DNA from: an uncultured Victivallales bacterium
Lineage (GTDB): Bacteria; Verrucomicrobiota; Lentisphaeria; Oligosphaerales; JAFGRS01
DNA: 8,088 nucleotides
Direction of reading: 5' to 3'
Assembly: GCA_903834675.1 (NCBI GenBank)
Contig: CAILKC010000332.1
Location: forward strand, 1-8,088
The position numbers were made by a program, and so were the translations under genes. Positions 6,216-8,088 of the stretch are shown piece after piece. Within the stretch, counting starts at the first letter, position 1; every line of letters starts with the position of its first letter. The notes beneath the pieces were generated by a model. That model was not told the DNA's origin. It ran no database searches and saw only the letters and a program-made list of their open reading frames with translations.

Positions 6216-7808
6216 TCAGAGGTTGCGGCAGTGGCGCAGGTAGCCCAGTTCCGGGGGCAGCGGCACGTTGTTGCCTGAATCGTCCTCGCCATACCCATGC
6301 TCGGCCAGGATGCGGATGTCCGCCAGAACGCGCCGGTCGCCGGTCAGACGCACCAGAATGTCGCTTTCAATGTTGATCTTCCGCTCCGCCAAAAGGGCGG
6401 CGATCGTGGTGCGCAGCGCCTCGTCGAAGGGGATATCGCGGCGCTCGCTGACACTATCCAGCGGCAACGGATGCCCGTGGATCACGATGACTTGGCGCTC
6501 GGCCAGGCGGATGAGCACCTCGCGGACGGCCTGCTTCCGGTCAGAAAACTCCCTCTCGATCTCGGCTAGGGACAGCGCGGCAACCTGCTCGTAGACCCGC
6601 TCCCGCTTTTGGCGGTTGATCCACTCGTTGGCACGGAAGAAGTCCATCGCCACCCCGGCATTGTAGGTCATCCCGCCACATTCCATGGTGACATCCGAGC
6701 CATAGTGAGCCACAATGACGGCCACCAAGGTGCTCGGACGAACGTGAAACCCGTGGAACCTGGGCACCGGCACCTCGATGCTGTCGATCTCGGCATACCG
6801 GCGCAGCATCTCGCGGCAGATATTGCGCGCCATCTGCAGGAAGCGGTAGCTGTTGCCCAGAGAGTAGTTCATGATCAGCTTGAGAAAGTCGCTATGGCCG
6901 TAGGGGAACTCCTGCGCGCTGAACAGCGACTGGCGGTACGGCAGGATATGCCGTTCGTAGAAGTGTACAAAGATCGTGCCGATGCGCAGCAGGTGCAGCA
7001 CCGCGCTGATGTGACCGCGCAGCGCCGGCAACTGCGTGTCCAGCGTCTCGGTACTGCTGTCGCTGACGTAGGTATCGTAGAGGGACTGCAGGTTGTGGAA
7101 GCACACTTCCAGCCCGCGCAAACTCTCCTCACTCACGGGGTTGCCGACCAGCGAAGCGTAGTCTTCGGGCTTGGCTCGAGACACGATGCGCAGGAAACTG
7201 GCCCGCTCGGTGCCGTGCAGAAACTGGGTGGCGAGGGTCACCACGCGGGCCTTGCCGGTCTCCTGGTGCGCCCATGACCGATCCCGCGGCAGCATGCCGG
7301 GCGGCAGGCGCTCGGCGAAGCCTTCCGGGCCCAGGCCAGCGGCGGGAACCTGCAGCCCCAGCGCCTGCGCTTCCGCATACCAGGCCTTGAGGCTGCTCAG
7401 GAGCAGGGCGGACAGGTACGAGATCGCCGCCGCCGTCTCCGTCTCGAAGGTCGGCGCCAGCCCCTGTAGATGGTAGCCGTGCGCCGCATGGGCCACATGC
7501 AGCAGTTCGTAGCCGACCTGGGAGAAGTTCTTCAGCGCCGCGATACGGACGCGGAACACATACCACTTGCTGTTGGTGCGCGCGCCATAGGAATCGAGAA
7601 GCTCTTCAAGCTGGCTGGCCTCGGCGAGGATCTGCCCGAGCCAGGGCCGGGTCAGCTCACACTGCTCCGGACGCAGCGGCAGGCAACCGGCGGCAATACG
7701 AAGCAGGTGTCGCGCCCGGAGGCTGGTGAAATCGCGAAACTCGGGGTACTCGATCAAGACCAGCGCGGCGGTGGGCTCTGGCGGGGTTGTGTCGTGCGCT
7801 GCCTTCAC
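6216..7808 (-). CDS. Large cytoplasmic protein with internal HPr-like phosphocarrier domain
   Basis: Protein of 530 residues with no signal peptide or membrane segment, so probably cytoplasmic. Residues about 345-400 resemble HPr of the phosphotransferase system: GFHVRPST (353-360) matches the GLHARPA motif, placing H355 at the histidine that takes phosphate from enzyme I. The usual regulatory serine block (KSIMGVMSL) appears as NAGVAMDFF, without the serine. HPr is normally about 85-90 residues alone, so here it is a domain. Residues 1-340 are mostly helical and not recognised. The end (GYGEDDSGNNVPLPPELGYLR) looks like a conserved motif, but I cannot name it. The GTG at 7808 is preferred because GGGGAG lies nine bases upstream; the in-frame TTG at 7898 has no ribosome site and would add 30 Gly/Arg/Pro-rich residues that look noncoding. 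No other PTS gene is in the window. A role in signalling or carbon control is inferred from the domain and the HD hydrolase next door. Confidence 0.8.
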   Translation of the reverse strand: MKAAHDTTPPEPTAALVLIEYPEFRDFTSLRARHLLRIAAGCLPLRPEQCELTRPWLGQILAEASQLEELLDSYGARTNSKWYVFRVRIAALKNFSQVGYELLHVAHAAHGYHLQGLAPTFETETAAAISYLSALLLSSLKAWYAEAQALGLQVPAAGLGPEGFAERLPPGMLPRDRSWAHQETGKARVVTLATQFLHGTERASFLRIVSRAKPEDYASLVGNPVSEESLRGLEVCFHNLQSLYDTYVSDSSTETLDTQLPALRGHISAVLHLLRIGTIFVHFYERHILPYRQSLFSAQEFPYGHSDFLKLIMNYSLGNSYRFLQMARNICREMLRRYAEIDSIEVPVPRFHGFHVRPSTLVAVIVAHYGSDVTMECGGMTYNAGVAMDFFRANEWINRQKRERVYEQVAALSLAEIEREFSDRKQAVREVLIRLAERQVIVIHGHPLPLDSVSERRDIPFDEALRTTIAALLAERKINIESDILVRLTGDRRVLADIRILAEHGYGEDDSGNNVPLPPELGYLRHCRNL

Positions 7809-7817
7809 CGTCAAAGT

Positions 7818-7823
7818 CTCCCC
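7818..7823 (-). promoter_or_regulatory. Ribosome binding site deciding a GTG start for the HPr-like protein
   Basis: GGGGAG on the minus strand is nine bases before GTG 7808. No similar site precedes the in-frame TTG at 7898, which supports the shorter 530-residue product. Confidence 0.65.
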
Positions 7824-7978
7824 GCGTCGGTCGGGTCGGCCGCCGCTGACACCCGGCCTGCCGTGGCGGCTCAGGGCCGCTGGGCCGGAGCAGGCCAACG
7901 CCCGACCGGAAAGCTAGCCGCCCCGCGCCGTTTCGCAAGGGGGCTCGAGCGGGCGCAATTCAGCTCCGTAGGGGTTCG

Positions 7979-8037
7979 CTTGTCTGAGAACCGCAGAGGG
8001 TCGAGGGCCTGCCCGCCGTGGTGGGTCGAGAGACAAG
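7979..8037. repeat. Short inverted repeat enclosing a direct repeat
   Basis: cttgtct (7979-7985) and agacaag (8031-8037) are perfect 7-bp inverted copies 45 bases apart. Between them gggtcgag occurs twice (7998-8005 and 8023-8030). This could be an operator or an RNA leader structure. The stem is too long-looped and lacks the inner arms needed for a tRNA. Confidence 0.4.
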
Positions 8038-8054
8038 TGTCCGAGTCCCCCCCG

Positions 8055-8083
8055 TCAATTCGATCCCAATTTCAATCTCGATC
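8055..8083. repeat. Two near-identical 11-12 bp direct repeats at the window edge
   Basis: tcaattcgatc (8055-8065) and tcaatctcgatc (8072-8083) differ only by one inserted base and start 17 bp apart. They lie in the AT-richer stretch upstream of the HPr-like gene and could be a regulator's paired binding sites, or the edge of a longer repeat lying outside the window. Confidence 0.35.
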
Positions 8084-8088
8084 CGCCC

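Larger units (their letters stand above)
7809..8088. other. Gene-free upstream region, probable promoter area of the HPr-like gene
   Basis: About 280 bp without a supportable gene; the small reading frames crossing it are Arg/Pro-rich and have no ribosome sites. The part next to the gene is GC-rich. The last ~35 bp at the right edge are the most AT-rich and, on the minus strand, contain TTGAAA- and TTGACG-like hexamers, but I cannot place a matching -10 box with confidence. No tRNA, riboswitch or standard terminator was recognised. Confidence 0.5.

Noticed and set aside
5050..6243. 397-residue plus-strand reading frame
   Set aside because: It is antisense to the HD gene, which has clear catalytic motifs, and its own translation shows no recognisable domain.
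7809..7898. TTG start at 7898 adding 30 residues to the HPr-like protein
   Set aside because: No ribosome site precedes it and the extra residues are Gly/Arg/Pro-rich; GTG 7808 has a good site.
7979..8037. tRNA-like cloverleaf
   Set aside because: The 7-bp outer stem encloses only 45 bases, with no D, anticodon or T arms and no GTTCRA-type motif.

Overview
GC-rich bacterial DNA carrying four genes, all read on the minus strand, so transcription runs from the right edge of the window to the left. The closest sense I have of the lineage comes from gene style. The large secreted clan GH-A glycoside hydrolase with an inserted carbohydrate-binding sandwich, the parallel beta-helix protein ending in a LamG-like sandwich, and the long HPr-containing protein all resemble genes of environmental Planctomycetota, Lentisphaerota, Hydrogenedentota or Armatimonadota. 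No marker gene is present, so the phylum is an inference and nothing here fixes it more closely.

Layout in transcription order. From 8088 to 7809 there is no gene, only short inverted and direct repeats and probably the promoter region. From 7808 to 6216 is a 530-residue cytoplasmic protein of unknown overall function with an HPr-like domain near residues 345-400, in which the phosphorylatable histidine motif is kept. After 65 bp comes an HD-superfamily hydrolase (6150 to 5182). Its last ~60 residues look unlike the family and run over the start of the next gene. From 5243 to 2778 is a secreted right-handed beta-helix protein with a C-terminal LamG-like domain. Only 19 bp later comes a secreted clan GH-A glycoside hydrolase (2758 to 164) with both catalytic glutamates. 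Downstream of its stop codon is an array of 55-bp tandem repeats, each folding into three hairpins.

How it may work together. The two left-hand genes form a tight pair of exported proteins suited to binding and cutting a polysaccharide outside the cytoplasm. The two right-hand genes are cytoplasmic and look regulatory: a protein carrying a possible phosphoryl-acceptor domain, and a metal-dependent phosphohydrolase. Same strand and short spacing allow one operon, but the structured 5244-5364 stretch could instead hold a separate promoter or leader for the secreted pair. A regulatory link between the two halves is inference. The most noteworthy items are the HPr-like domain inside a large protein of unknown function, the hairpin repeat array with structure-preserving changes, and the suspicious C-terminal tail of the HD protein.
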